Origin: Gari tellinella
Taxonomy: Eukaryota > Mollusca > Bivalvia > Cardiida > Psammobiidae
Assembly (NCBI GenBank): GCA_922989275.2
Contig: OV277872.1
Span: 34,203,619 to 34,267,618 of the forward strand
Reading direction: 5' to 3'
Length of the DNA stretch: 64,000 nucleotides
Every line of letters begins with the position of its first letter. The first letter of the stretch is position 1. Position numbers and translations under genes: made by a program. Shown here piece by piece: positions 41,818 to 53,033 of the stretch. A model generated the notes under the pieces. That model was given only the letters and a program-made list of their open reading frames with translations. It made no database searches and was not told where the DNA came from.

Positions 41818-42055
41818 TGTATACTGTGTGGAAGACGTTTTCATTTCACGTTTAAACGAAACAAAACGTAATTGCAATGCATCGAAATGTTGAAAATGAC
41901 AGCTTTTGAAAATTCTCAAGATTTATTTTTGTCGAATTTGCCGTTTGGAGCCAGTTCACATGACGTCAGATCTGGCTCAAAACCATTTGCAATTTAAATA
42001 ATTGCCTTACACAAACGCGTTTATTGGGAAAAACAGCATCTGATTCACTACATAT
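41818..42055. mobile_element. F1 MITE, degraded
   Basis: GTGGAAGACGTTTTCATTTC, CGTTTAAACG, remnants of the core (TTTGGAGCC / GGCTCAAAACC) and ACGCGTTTATTGGG. Confidence 0.55.
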
Positions 42056-42080
42056 GTACATGTATATATAATATATATTA

Positions 42081-42566
42081 TGTTACAGGGATAACGTGTA
42101 ATCAGGGATTACCTGAATTTTAGGGATTGCACGTTATCACTGGGCGTTTTAGAGAATTGGTGAAATGTCCCTTTTTTCATAATCAAATAAATAGATTTGT
42201 ATTATCATGACATTTATTTTGGTTTAAAAAATCATGCTTTCTTGAAATATCATGTTCTAATGAACGTTCATACAAAGTTTCTCGCACAAGTGAATAAAAA
42301 AAGCCAGAACAATTAAAACACCAAGACATCTATCTTGTTGATAAGGTTAACAAAGTATTTCATGGCGTGCTACTTGCCTTTTAACTTAATGACCTTAACA
42401 GGTAAGATTCATTACTTTAACCAAAAGTAACTGCCAAATATTTATAAAAATACCAAGGAAAAGCTCCAAAATTACGCCTTTTCCCTGGGAGATTTAGGAT
42501 TTTCGTGAAATCCCTGATTTTTCAGTGATTTCACGTATTACCTGATTACACGTTATCCCTGTAACA
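42081..42566. mobile_element. TA-flanked element with 24-bp perfect ends
   Basis: Ends TGTTACAGGGATAACGTGTA + ATCAGG and exact complement at 42543-42566. Counting TA as target duplication, the element starts CAGGGATAACG. Secondary AGGGATTRCACGTTATC-like copies lie inside both ends. Only one copy in the window. Confidence 0.85.
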
Positions 42567-42575
42567 TAAACAGTG

Positions 42576-42825
42576 TACAGTGGAGAATCTGTTATTCTTT
42601 CCCGTTTAAACGCAAACGTACGCAAACGCAAAGAACTAAAACGTAGAAAAGTACAACTTTTTGACAATTATGATAATTCATCTTTATCTTGGTGGCAAAC
42701 AGTTTGGAGCCTGATCAGACGCCGGGTTACCCGGCGTCTGATCTGGCTCCAAACTGTTTGCAGTGAAAATGATAGTTTTAGCGTAAACGCGTTTATTGGG
42801 AAAGAATAACGTTTTCTCCACTGTA
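42576..42825. mobile_element. F1 MITE, intact
   Basis: TA-bounded, 10 bp after the previous element. Core apex GCCGGGTTACCCGGC. Confidence 0.9.
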
Positions 42826-43048
42826 ATAGCAAATGAGTACATACCCGAAGTCACAAAATTCCTATACACACTGAGAAATACAATCCAGTTGGTCTATAAT
42901 GAGAATAAATTGTTGAATTATTAAATCAATACAAATAGCCAATCATGTACCGGTATTAACCGACCACTCATTTCAATTGTGGGGAGATGTCTTAAGAAAA
43001 AATGATTACTTAATGCAGGATACAATCATGCAGAAATCCTGCATTAAG

Positions 43049-43298
43049 TACAGTGGAGAATCTGTTATTCTTTCCCGATAAACGCGTTTACGCTAAAACT
43101 AATTTTTCTTTTACAAACAGTTTGGAGCCAGATCAGACGCCGGGTAACCCGGCGTCTGATCAGGCTCCAAACTGTTTGCCACCAAGATAAACATGAAATA
43201 TCAGACTTATCCAAAAGCTGTTCTTGACTACGTTTTAGCGCTTTGCGTTTGCGTACGTTTGCGTTTAAACGGGAAAGAATAACAGATTCTCCACTGTA
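43049..43298. mobile_element. F1 MITE, intact, next to an F10 hairpin
   Basis: TA-bounded, ends CAGTGGAGAATCTG / CAGATTCTCCACTG, inserted directly after the F10 arm GAAATCCTGCATTAAG. Confidence 0.9.
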
Positions 43299-43382
43299 AA
43301 CTACCGGTATTAAAGGTTTGTTATGATTTGTTATGAGTTTATGTCATATCGATACGTCCAGAGAATTAAACTGGGTTGAGAA

Positions 43383-43515
43383 GACCCCAGTCCTTTATAA
43401 ACTGTTCCAGGCACAAATTGACACTTGGGTAGAACCACCGACCTTCCGCAAGCCAACTGGAAGGCTTTTCCACATGAAAATCCAAAGTGCCCAGACTGGT
43501 TTTCGAACCTAAACG
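43383..43515 (-). mobile_element. SINE fragment, same family as 20785-21069
   Basis: The plus strand shows GAACCACCGACCTTCCGCAA and GGCACAAATTGACACTTGGG, complements of the SINE body at 20880-20960, ending in a B-box-like GGTTTTCGAACC. Confidence 0.7.
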
Positions 43516-43628
43516 ATAAGGAGCAGTAATCTTAATTAAAGAATGCCGTTTTCAGATGAGTGGTCGCTTAATACGTGTAAACTTTGATGTAGAATATATT
43601 TCTAATTTACACTCGCTGTTAACCACAA

Positions 43629-43844
43629 TTAACTCCTTCGCTGCCATGCCGTCATCTCCTTTAAACAATTGTCGTCTGCTTTTATTTCTCAAGTTTAATT
43701 TTCAGGTATTCTGACTTAAGAATATTGAAATCAGTTGTAAACAGTTTGGAGCCTGATCAGACGCCGCGTTACGCGGCGTCTGATCAGGATCCAACCTGTT
43801 TGCAAATAACCTTTGTACTCGGGGCACGATAGTGAAGGGGTTAA
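43629..43844. mobile_element. F2 MITE, intact
   Basis: TTAACTCCTTCGCTGCC left, AGTGAAGGGGTTAA right; core apex GCCGCGTTACGCGGC; GTCGTCTGCTTTTATTTCTC inside. Confidence 0.9.
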
Positions 43845-44282
43845 TATTAGTTAATGAACATTTTATATCGGTATATATCGTTAATTATTCCCCCACTAAA
43901 ACTACTCCATACTTATTTGAAATCACTTTGAAGCTATGCGATCAATTATCGGATTTTTCATCAGGGCTGTGCTTACTCAAATTTCATGTTGGAGACATTT
44001 TGAAACAGTTAATTCTATATCCTTCTTGCCGCGGCTTGTAAAGCATTTAAAAAACGATTGGATCCAGATCATGTGCTTTGAGATAGCCGACATCGGATCA
44101 AGATCGAAACCGCTTGGCACTCATTTAGAGGTTTCTTAAGTTTAAACTATTTAGGAAAAATCAATTTGAAATCACAAATATATGCTGAATACAATTTTAA
44201 AAGAGAAAATTATGATAGAGCGTATGTTGATTAGTTGACCACTAACAGCGTATTTATAAGTAATTGTCAAACTGTTTAACAG

Positions 44283-44400
44283 TTTTAGATAGATAGATTT
44301 ATTTCAACATAAAATGTACAATAACATGGCAATCTGTTATTTAAGGCATACACAGTATGAATAAGCAACAATATGTATGATTTAATACAGCCATGTCACT
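44283..44400 (-). mobile_element. Retroposon 3' end, inverted
   Basis: Starts TAGATAGATAGATTTATTTC, i.e. a (ATCT)n tail on the minus strand after an AAATAA signal. Confidence 0.45.
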
Positions 44401-44469
44401 CAACATTATATGCCAAAGATTACACAAAAAATAGTGAGAAATACTCTTATATCCATTGTGGTCCTTATT

Positions 44470-44820
44470 TCCATTGTGATTCCTATCAGACGCCGAGTTA
44501 CTTCAAGTCTGATCAGGTTCCAAACTGTTTGAAACAGTTGCTTCTTTATTAAAAAACATTTTGAAAGAAAAGGAGACGAAAAAGTTGAAGCAGACGATAC
44601 TCGACTCTTTCTCTGATAGAGACGCAGTCGTATTTATATTTGCAAACAGTTTGGATCCAGATCAGACGCCGCGTCACGCGGCGTCTGATCAGAATCCAAA
44701 CTGTTTGACCCTCATTTCGATAGTTCTTCCTTCAATACAGAATTTATTTAATTTTTTGGAAGAAACGCAGACGACAAATTTAAGCAGACAATATATATGG
44801 CAGTGAAAGTGATTTGGTAA
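44470..44820. mobile_element. F2-type MITE(s), partial
   Basis: A half core at 44488-44530 and a full core at 44640-44706 (ATCAGACGCCGCGTCACGCG), followed by GCAGACGACAAATTTAAGC and GGCAGTGAAAG. Confidence 0.65.
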
Positions 44821-45139
44821 ACGCCGCCCTAATTGTATCATTGACGTAACACATTTAATCATTCTCGTGCTTAACCGCTACTTAGCTGAAATAGTTCTGG
44901 CCATTGCAAACAGTGTGGATTTAGATCAGATACCGAACATTCGATTTCTGATTAAAGATAAAACTTTTAGCACTTTTGTTGAAATTTTCAAATTGATAAA
45001 AAAAATCAACAGATTTCAGTTACTTCGTACATAACAATTTGAAAAAGGCGAATATTAAGGGTAATGAGACCCGTTTATTATTTGGAAATGCATTTTAAAA
45101 TGCCGTATTATCGCTGATCGTTCTATTGATTTGCGTCCT

Positions 45140-45400
45140 GAATTGTATGTATACATGTGGGAACTTTTAGACCTCTCGTTACTTTCCGTTTATAAAAACG
45201 AAACAAACCGAAATGCAATAAAACGGAGCGGATAACAGGCTAATAAAAATGTTGACAATAATTTATTGATTAAAATCTGGGCGGCTAACAGTTTGGAGCC
45301 AGATCAGACACCTAGTTACCCTGCGTCTTATATGTCAACTATTTGCAATGAACATACATGTATGCAATTATTATTGTGTATATTCTTCCGCATTGTAAAT
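45140..45400. mobile_element. F1 MITE, strongly degraded
   Basis: ACTTTCCGTTTATAAAAACG and TTTGGAGCCAGATCAGACAC keep the F1 order, but the ends are lost. Confidence 0.45.
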
Positions 45401-45452
45401 TTACATGTTAGTATTGAAAAAAAAAAACCCAGAAATATCCCAAATCAAGCAA

Positions 45453-45699
45453 TTAACCTTTTCACTCTTAATGACGCTTAAAAGCGCGTTTGCAAACAGT
45501 TTGGATCCTGATCAGACGCCGCGTAACGCGGCGTCTGATTAGGATCCAAACTGTTTGACACTCGTATCGATCTGTTTAAAATTATACTACATTGAATCTT
45601 ACTTTGAAACAATCTTGCAAACAATAAAATTGAAGCAGACGGCAATAAAACGATGAAGAGGTAAACAAATTTCGGAAAACTTGACAGTGAAAGGGTTAA
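45453..45699. mobile_element. F2 MITE
   Basis: TTAACCTTTTCACTC left, GACAGTGAAAGGGTTAA right; core apex GCCGCGTAACGCGGC near the left side. Confidence 0.88.
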
Positions 45700-45727
45700 T
45701 AAACAAACAAACAAACAAACAAACAAA
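45699..45727. repeat. (AAAC)n microsatellite
   Basis: About seven AAAC units directly after the F2 TTAA. Confidence 0.85.
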
Positions 45728-45887
45728 GATCGTAATGATGTTTCTTCATTCAAATGCCCGAAAATAAAGTTTAAATTTGACAATTAAAGACAGACGAGAG
45801 TACGCACTGTCACATGTATTGTCGTCTGCTAGTAGTCGACGGCTACTTTTAAACAGACGACAAGTCGAAGACTACTTTTAACCCATT

Positions 45888-46135
45888 ACCCTATAAATAA
45901 GCTTTTTATGCCTCTTATCTATTCCTCCACTAAAGAAAATAGTTCCACTTTATACAGAAATGAATTATGATTACGCACCATAAGACATATTTTCTATATC
46001 CTATCAGGTGGTTGCTTAAAGTAGGCTGATAGTAAAGCAGAATGCGTCTTAAGGCGCATTCTGCTTTTATTTCAACCTGCTTTAAGTAGTCACCTACCTT
46101 CAATACAAGTAACAGGCTATCGGGTAATGGGTTAA
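45888..46135. mobile_element. F4 MITE, reverse orientation
   Basis: TTAACCCATTACCCTATAAA to GGGTAATGGGTTAA; hairpin ATGCGTCTTAAGGCGCAT. Confidence 0.85.
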
Positions 46136-46197
46136 GCAGGAGACAAGTCGACGACTGACTCCTTTCAAGCAGACGAGAGAATGGGGCAGATGTGTGG

Positions 46198-47072
46198 TAC
46201 AGTGCTCCCTCCCAACAACAGTTTCACAGTTTCACAGTTTATTCAATCTCCTCAGCACATACATATGTGAAATGAGGAATGAACACAGAAAAAGTAATCA
46301 AAATATCAAATAATTTTGGTCAATGCTGTTGGTGATTTGTATTACACTGGTGAAGGCGAGTCATGCAAATTATAAACAAGATATATAGCAATAAACAAAT
46401 AAATGTATGATAAATAACAAAATAAATAAATAAATAAGGAAAAAATAGGTAAATAAATGACTACATTAACCAATTAATCGATCAAATAGTTGACTAACAG
46501 ATCAATCAACCAATAAGTCAACCACTCAACAATTAATCAATCAATCATTGGATCAACGGATACATGTATATCAACCAATCAGTAACCAGAATAAGTAATT
46601 ATTTAGTTGGCCCACTTATCAATTCATCAGTCAATCCATCAATTGACAATTCAACAAGGAATCAACTAATTGAACACAGACAGGTAAGGTTAGTCAATGA
46701 AATAGATAAGGAGAATACTTAATGAAAACAACGACTCCCTCCTTACAATGACCCTTGCCGCTCTTCCCCAAACAAGACAATTATGTCTAATGCTTTTTAC
46801 TGCTGTAATATCGTCTGTTTTAAATTGTCTTAGATTGCTGGGTTTTCTCAAAGTTACATATAAAGGGAGATTTTGATAGAATTAACATAATAACGAGTGA
46901 CACACAGCTTGAATCCAGATCAGACGCCGCGTTACGCGGCGTCTGATCTGGATTCAAGCTGTCTGCAAATGTAAGCCAATTCTTAATTTTCCCTCCTTAT
47001 AACGACTTCCTCCGAATAACACGCACAATCTGTGTCTCTATTTGGGTGTCGTTGTAGACAGGGTGTACTGTA
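46198..47072. mobile_element. F3 MITE interrupted by a retroposon
   Basis: TACAGTGCTCCCTCCCAACA left, ACAGGGTGTACTGTA right; core at 46905-46966. The insert at 46220-46726 separates AACAAC from GACTCCCTCCTTACAATGAC. Confidence 0.85.
46220..46726 (-). mobile_element. Retroposon-like insert with 6-bp target duplication
   Basis: Starts AGTTTCACAGTTTCACAGTT + TATTC, i.e. a short tandem 3' tail on the minus strand. The interior is rich in AAATAAATAAAT and CAATCAATC. Flanked by AACAAC on both sides (46214-46219 and 46727-46732). Confidence 0.7.
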
Positions 47073-47221
47073 TATTGTTATAATAGTCAATTATCCAGAG
47101 ATCAGATACCAGAGTTGGTTACAGGAAAACACACAAAAATACACATAAACAAAGCCGCAATATTTCGTGATCTAACGTCATGGTCGAGTAGACATGAATC
47201 ACGATATGATACAATGTACAG

Positions 47222-47475
47222 AAGATAAGACTTTATTATTTCCCAATAAACACGTTTATAATCAATTGCTTAACTCCTTTTATCCAGTTGCAAACAGTTT
47301 GGATCCAGCTCAGACGCCGGTAACCCGGCGTCTCATTAGGTTCAAAACTGATTGCATATTGAAGTAAAATATTAGTCAATATCTTTAAAGTACCAGTCAT
47401 TTTCTACATTTTGCTGAATTACGTTTACGTATTCTTTTATACGTGAATTAATTCTCGACATACTATCCACTGTAA
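47222..47475. mobile_element. F1 MITE, degraded
   Basis: TTATTTCCCAATAAACACG, core 47289-47350 with apex GCCGGTAACCCGGC, right TATCCACTGTA. Confidence 0.6.
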
Positions 47476-47504
47476 AGGGGACAGATCCATGATAAAAAAA
47501 AATA

Positions 47505-47762
47505 CAGCGTTACCTTTGAGAACTGAATATGTGCCACAGTGATTACCTAAGTTGCAAACAGTTTGGATCTTGATGAAACGTCGCGTAACACGGCGTCTCA
47601 TCAGGATCCAAAATGTGTGACACTCGTATCGATATTTCTTAAGTCATACAACAATTAATCATACTTTTAAACAATCCTGCAAAATAAGAATATTGAGCAG
47701 ACGACAATAAAGCGGTAAAGGGGGGTAAAAACTTCACGAATAATTTGGTGCCGAAAGGATTA
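47505..47762. mobile_element. F2 MITE
   Basis: Core at 47553-47620 with arms GATGAAACGTCGCG / CGGCGTCTCATC; GCAGACGACAATAAAGCGGT; right end CCGAAAGGATTAA. Left end unclear. Confidence 0.65.
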
Positions 47763-47818
47763 ACAAACGGTGTTGACCCTGGTGAGACGGCTTCGCATAA
47801 GGGTCTGCTTTGGTTGCT

Positions 47819-48071
47819 TTAACCCTTTACCTGATAGAAGCGCCTTTTAGCGCCTTTTAATTTATCTTTCCGCCAAAGAAAATAGTTCTAGATTGTACAG
47901 GCATGAACATGTACAATTAGAAATATTACTTATATACTAGCAAATATTGACTTAACGCAGGTTGAAAGTAAAGCAGAATGCGCCTTAGGGCGCATTCTGC
48001 TTTACTTTCAGCCTGCTTTAAATGGTTACCTGCCTTCAAATCTAGAAACAGGCTATGAGGTAAAGGGTTAA
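47819..48071. mobile_element. F4 MITE
   Basis: TTAACCCTTTACCTGATAG to GAGGTAAAGGGTTAA; hairpin ATGCGCCTTAGGGCGCAT. Confidence 0.88.
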
Positions 48072-48470
48072 GAAGTATTTAAACACGACAGCGTGCTTAA
48101 GTCAAACGTTATGAGGCGTCTTATCAGAATCCAAAATGTTGGCAAAGAATAACATGGTTTCATCGCTAACATATGCAACGTGTAAAACTGGCATCTTTTT
48201 TAACACCATCACTGGATATTAATTTGTTGCATTGTTTCGAAGAGTTGTCAAAGTCGCCATAACTATCATGCCTATGCGGAGGAAAGGGTCACCTCAATGC
48301 AGGACATCATAAATTGTTATTTATCAATAATTATACATTGTAAGGGAATTTCTGAGGGAGATAATAGCAAATGTGTTTATTAATTAAGGAAAACTTGGTT
48401 ATCGTACTTTACATGTACACTATAATATCAATATAATACTGTTCGCAAGCAGACGAAAATATATTTCATA

Positions 48471-48803
48471 TACAGTGTTCCCTCCCTACAACGGCCCCTC
48501 CCAAAACGACTCTCCCCTTATAACGACCTTTGCCGCTGTTCACTTAAACTTACACACTTTTATTACTGCAATATAGTCTGCTTAAATTTTTCTCATGTTA
48601 CATAATGGATATTTTAACAGGATTTTTTTTTAACTTAATGTCGAGTGAAAATTAGCTTGAATCCAAATCAGACGCCGCGTTAAGCGTACGCGGCGTCTGA
48701 TCTGGATTCAAGCTGTTTACAAATGTAGCCAATTTCCTTTCCTATAACGACTCCATCCGAATAACGCACACACGTTTTGTCTTCCATTAGGTGTCATTGA
48801 AAA
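48471..48803. mobile_element. F3 MITE in duplication copy 1
   Basis: TACAGTGTTCCCTCCCTACA left; core at 48655-48718 with an apex holding an extra GTACGCGG. The right end is truncated after the GGTGTCATTG block. Confidence 0.8.
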
Positions 48804-48879
48804 ACAGTGAAAGAAGTGTCGGTATGTCATCCCATACAATGCTATAATAGAGTACATGTATATAAAGTCATGTGTAAAC

Positions 48880-49400
48880 AGCGCAGACCCTGACCATACG
48901 AAAACAGATTTAATATATTTCACTTTGGCGGAAATGGTCGAAAAACAGTGAAAGAAGTCTAAGATAAGATAAGATAAGATAATCTTTATTTATAGTCGGT
49001 TTCAGTCAAACATACTAACACTAGCTTTAAGCTATTGTCCGACATAACAAGATTATCCAGTAACAATTTAAACAACCCTGACCATACGAAAACAGATTTA
49101 ATATATTTCACTTTGGCGGAAATGATCGAAAAACAGTGAAAGAAGTCTCGACATGTCATCCAATACAGTGCTAGAATAGAGTATATACATTCTTTGTTAA
49201 CAGTGCACACGCTGACCAGACGAAAACAGATTTATATATTTCACTTTGGCGGAAATGGCCGAAAACAGTGAAAGAAGTGTCGACATGTCATCTCATACAG
49301 TGCTAGAATAGAGTACATGAATATACATCCTTTGTAAACAGCACAGACCCTGACCAGAAGGTTCCTATAGGAGCCCTCTGATCAGGGGTCTGCACTGTTT
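48880..49400. repeat. About 150-bp local repeats ending in an F9 hairpin
   Basis: Three units with GACCATACGAAAACAGATTT-like, TTTGGCGGAAATGG and ACAGTGAAAGAAG, each followed by a CATACAGTGCTAGAATAGAG-like block; the last runs into the F9 hairpin at 49336-49400. Confidence 0.75.
48959..49075 (-). mobile_element. Retroposon 3' end with AGATA tail, inverted
   Basis: AAGATAAGATAAGATAAGAT then AATCTTTATTTATAGTCGG. It interrupts a repeat unit and is missing from duplication copy 2, so it postdates the duplication. Confidence 0.6.
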
Positions 49401-50084
49401 GTGATAGTTTAAATACATGTACATGTATGTTGGGGACAAAATCCAGATTACATATAAACTGGTCATTATTCAGGCATAGAATAGTCCATTTGAAAATCCA
49501 GCTCTGTAAGCGTTATGGGAACAAGAGACAATGAAATTAACACAATAAAGTATATGTACATCAAAGAGACTAAAAATAGAAAACAGCTTATAACTTATCT
49601 TCAAGAGAAAGGCGGAAGTAAACCCAATTTATGGACGGAAAGGTCTGTTCCGATACCTTTTGCAAAGACTTGCTAATTATAACGCACACTGTATGTTGTA
49701 GAAAAGTCTAGATAATAAAACCACTTCAATTACTAATCAGGAACAATGTTAAATGCACTTAAAGTGTTAAGACAATACGACCACTTCAGTTACCAATCAG
49801 TATCAGTGTTAAATGCATGCATTTTAAGTACCAATGAACATGTGACAGCTTAAAGCTTAGTAAAAATGAAGCAGAACGCTCCTAACAGAGCTTTCTGCTC
49901 TTCTTTCATTTTGTTTTAGTCGGTCAATCTGTTTCATTAAAAATTTACAAAATGAGACGTTGACAGCCTAGAGCAAGATTAAAGTAAAGCATGCTGAAAG
50001 CTCGGTCAGGACTTTTTTGCTTTATTTTCATTTTGCTTTATGCAGTCACCTGTGTTTTATACTGAAAAAAGAATAAGCAATAAG

Positions 50085-50130
50085 AGATTTGATTGATTGA
50101 TTGATTGATGGATGAAACTTATTTCAGTTT
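50085..50130 (-). mobile_element. Retroposon tail, (GATT)n
   Basis: GATTTGATTGATTGATTGAT then GGATGAAACTTATTTCAG, the inverted 3' end of a LINE/SINE-like copy. Confidence 0.45.
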
Positions 50131-50385
50131 TTTTTCTTATGTTCATTTGCTTTACACTGAATTGTTTAAAGTTTACTTACATTCAAACAATATTTAGTGC
50201 TATGTTGACCATAACTAGTCGTATTCATGCATCTCAAGTAAATCCTTCTTTTTCAGCTATTGAATAAAACATACTATTCAACATGTAATTACCTTGTACC
50301 ACTGGAGAGGACTTACAAAGGCAATACCTGTTGTCCAATCCATTTTATTATGTGAATAAAATATTGTTTAAACCAAAGAGTTAAA

Positions 50386-52247
50386 CTGTCTCTTTTTAAC
50401 ACCATCAATGGATATTAATTTGTTGCATTGTGTCAAAGTCGCCATAATTATGATACCTTTGCGGAGAAAAGGGTTAAAGGAAAATTAAGCTGTCATCTGA
50501 AAGAAGGACATCATAAATTTCAAAGGGAGATAATGGCAATGTGTTTATTAATTAAGGAAACTTGGTTATTGAACTTTACATGTATATCAATACTATTCGC
50601 ATACCGTTTAAGGTAACGTTTGGCAAGCAGACGAACATAAATTTCATATACAGTGTTCCCTCTCTACAACGGCCCTCCCAACAACACTCCCTCCTTACAA
50701 CGACCGTTGCCGCAGTTCACTTAAAATGACTACATGTATTATGTATCACACTTTCACCGCTGCAATATCGCTTGCTTAAATTTGTCGTCTGCTGGTATTT
50801 TCAAGTTACATAAAGGATATTTTCATTATTTTGACAGGAAAAAACAGTTTAATGACCAGTGGCAAACAGTTTAAATCCAGATCAGACGCCGCGTTACGCG
50901 GCGTCTGGTCTGGATTCAATCTGTAAAGCAAATGTAGCCAATTCCCCCCCCCCCCCTTATAACGACTTCCTCCGAACAACGCACACAATTTTGTCTCCCA
51001 TTGGGAGAGGGCGCACTGTATTTCAGTTTGACGGAAATGGCCGAAAAACAGTGAAAGAAGTGTCGACATGTCAGTTTGCTCATTTCATACAGTGCTAGAA
51101 TAGAATATCATTTGTAAACAGCGCAGACCCTGACCAGAGGGAAGCCCTCTGATCAGGGGTATGCACTGATTGTTATAGTTTAAACACATGTACATGTATG
51201 CTGGGGACAAAATCCTTGGAGATTACATACAAACATAGCATGCATACAGTGCAGAAGTATAGGATATACATCCTTTGTAAACAGTGCAGACCCTGACCAT
51301 AAGAAAACAGTTTTATATATTTCACGTTGGCGGAAATGGTCGAAAAACAGTGAAAGAAATGTCCACATGTCATTTCATACAGTGCTAGAATCGAGTATAT
51401 ACATTCTTTGTAATCAGTGCAGACCCTGACCAGACGAAAATATATTTAATATATTCAGTTTGACGGAAATGGCCGAAAAACAGTGAAAGAAGTGTCGACA
51501 TGTCATCCCATACAGTGCTAGAATAGAGTACATGAATATACATCCTTTGTAAACAGCACAGACCCTGACCAGAAGGTTCCTATAGGAGCCCTCTGATCAG
51601 GGGTCTGCATTGTTTGTGATAGTTTAAATCCATGTACATGTATGTTGGGGACAAAATCCTTGGCAATCACATATAACATTATTAACTGGTCATTATTCAG
51701 ACATGGAATAGTCCATTTGAAAATCCAGCTCTGTAAGCGTTATGGGAACAAGAGACAATGAAAGTGACACAATAAAGTATATGTACATCAAAGAGACTAA
51801 AAATAGAAAACAGCTGTATGAGGAATTGCATATAACTTATCTTCAATAGAAAGGCGGAAATAAACCCAATTTATGGACGGAAAGATCTGTTCCGATACCT
51901 TTTGCAAAGACTTGCTAATAATAATGCACAATGTATGTTGTAGAAAAGTCTAGATAATACGACCACTTCAATTACTAATCAGGAACAATGTTAAATGCAT
52001 GCATTTTAAGTACCAAAGAAAATGTGACAGCTTAAAGCTTAGTGAAAATAAAGCAGAACGCTCCTAACAGAGCTTTCTGCTTTTCTTTCATTTTACTTTA
52101 TTCAGTCATCTATTTTTATTACAATTTTACAAACTGAGACGTTGACAGCTTAGAGCAAGATGAAAGTAAAGCGTGTAGAAAGCTCAGTCAGGAGCTTTCT
52201 GCCTTATTTTCAGTTTGCTTTATGCAATCACCTGTGTTTTGATACTC
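50386..52247. repeat. Tandem segmental duplication, copy 2
   Basis: Direct-orientation copy of 48187-50064 at an offset of about 2.2 kb, diverged by substitutions and small indels. It ends at TCACCTGTGTTTTGATACTC. Confidence 0.85.
50649..51020. mobile_element. F3 MITE in duplication copy 2
   Basis: TACAGTGTTCCCTCTCTACA to GGGAGAGGGCGCACTGTA; core apex GCCGCGTTACGCGGC. A 13-C run at about 50944. It occupies the same place as the F3 at 48471, so it predates the duplication. Confidence 0.88.
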
Positions 52248-52289
52248 GGAAACCAAACCTTCGAATGAAAATCCGTACCATTGTCTTGA

Positions 52290-52539
52290 TACAGAAGAGA
52301 AGACGTTTTACTTTCCAAATAAACGCGTTTACGCTAAAACTTTTATTTCCCATGCAAACAGTTTGGAGCCAGATCAGACGCCGGGTAACCCGGCGTCTGA
52401 TCAGGCTCCAAACTGTTTGCCACTCAGATTAAAAGAATAGGCAGAATTATCAAAAAATTGTAATTTTCTCCATTTTATTGCAATGCGTTTGCGTTTCGTT
52501 TGCGTTTAAACGGGAGAGAATAACGTGTTCTCCACTGTA
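52290..52539. mobile_element. F1 MITE
   Basis: TACAGAAGAGAAGACGTTTT left, GTGTTCTCCACTGTA right; core apex GCCGGGTAACCCGGC. Confidence 0.85.
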
Positions 52540-52688
52540 GACTGGTGTTTTACTGCTTACGTGTCTCTCAAAGACACAGATGTTCATTTCTAGCAGTTTA
52601 TTATCGCATAAAAGGCAATTTATCCATAAAAAATAAAATAAAAAATGATAATGATCAATACACGCTCAAGCGTGAGTTCTTTTGATGG

Positions 52689-52835
52689 TACAGCGCTCCC
52701 TCTCTACAACAACACCCAATTGGAGACACAGATTATGTGCATTGTTCGAAAGGTGTCATAACAGAGAGGGGAAATTAAGACTTGGCTTTCATTTGCAAAC
52801 AGTTTGAATCCAGATCAGACGCCGCATAACGCACC
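52689..52835. mobile_element. F3 MITE, truncated
   Basis: TACAGCGCTCCCTCTCTACA, CATTTGCAAACAGTTTGAAT and half a core to CGCCGCATAACGC, then unrelated sequence. Confidence 0.7.
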
Positions 52836-53033
52836 AGAGACCATCTAGGAAAAATATCCGGGGCATGCTCCCGGAACCCCGTATACAAATTGATCTAGCT
52901 ACGACCCTGTCGTGTGCCCCAATCGCACTTTGCTTCCTACGGACCTGTTTATAAAGCAGGGTAAAGTAAAGCAGAATATTTAAGAAATATATATGACGCA
53001 TTCTGCTTTACCACAACCGTCGTATCAACGTTG

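Larger units (their letters stand above)
48187..50064. repeat. Tandem segmental duplication, copy 1
   Basis: Shares order and sequence with 50386-52247: AACACCATCAMTGGATATTA, AAGGAAAACTTGGTTAT-like, an F3 element, GGCGGAAATGG-type short repeats, an F9 hairpin and AAGCAGAACGCTCCTAACAG. It has an extra retroposon tail at 48959-49075. Confidence 0.85.

Noticed and set aside
42083..42110. Resemblance of GGGATAACGTGTAATC to an I-SceI homing endonuclease site
   Set aside because: Several mismatches, and the sequence is simply the end of an inverted-repeat element present at both termini.
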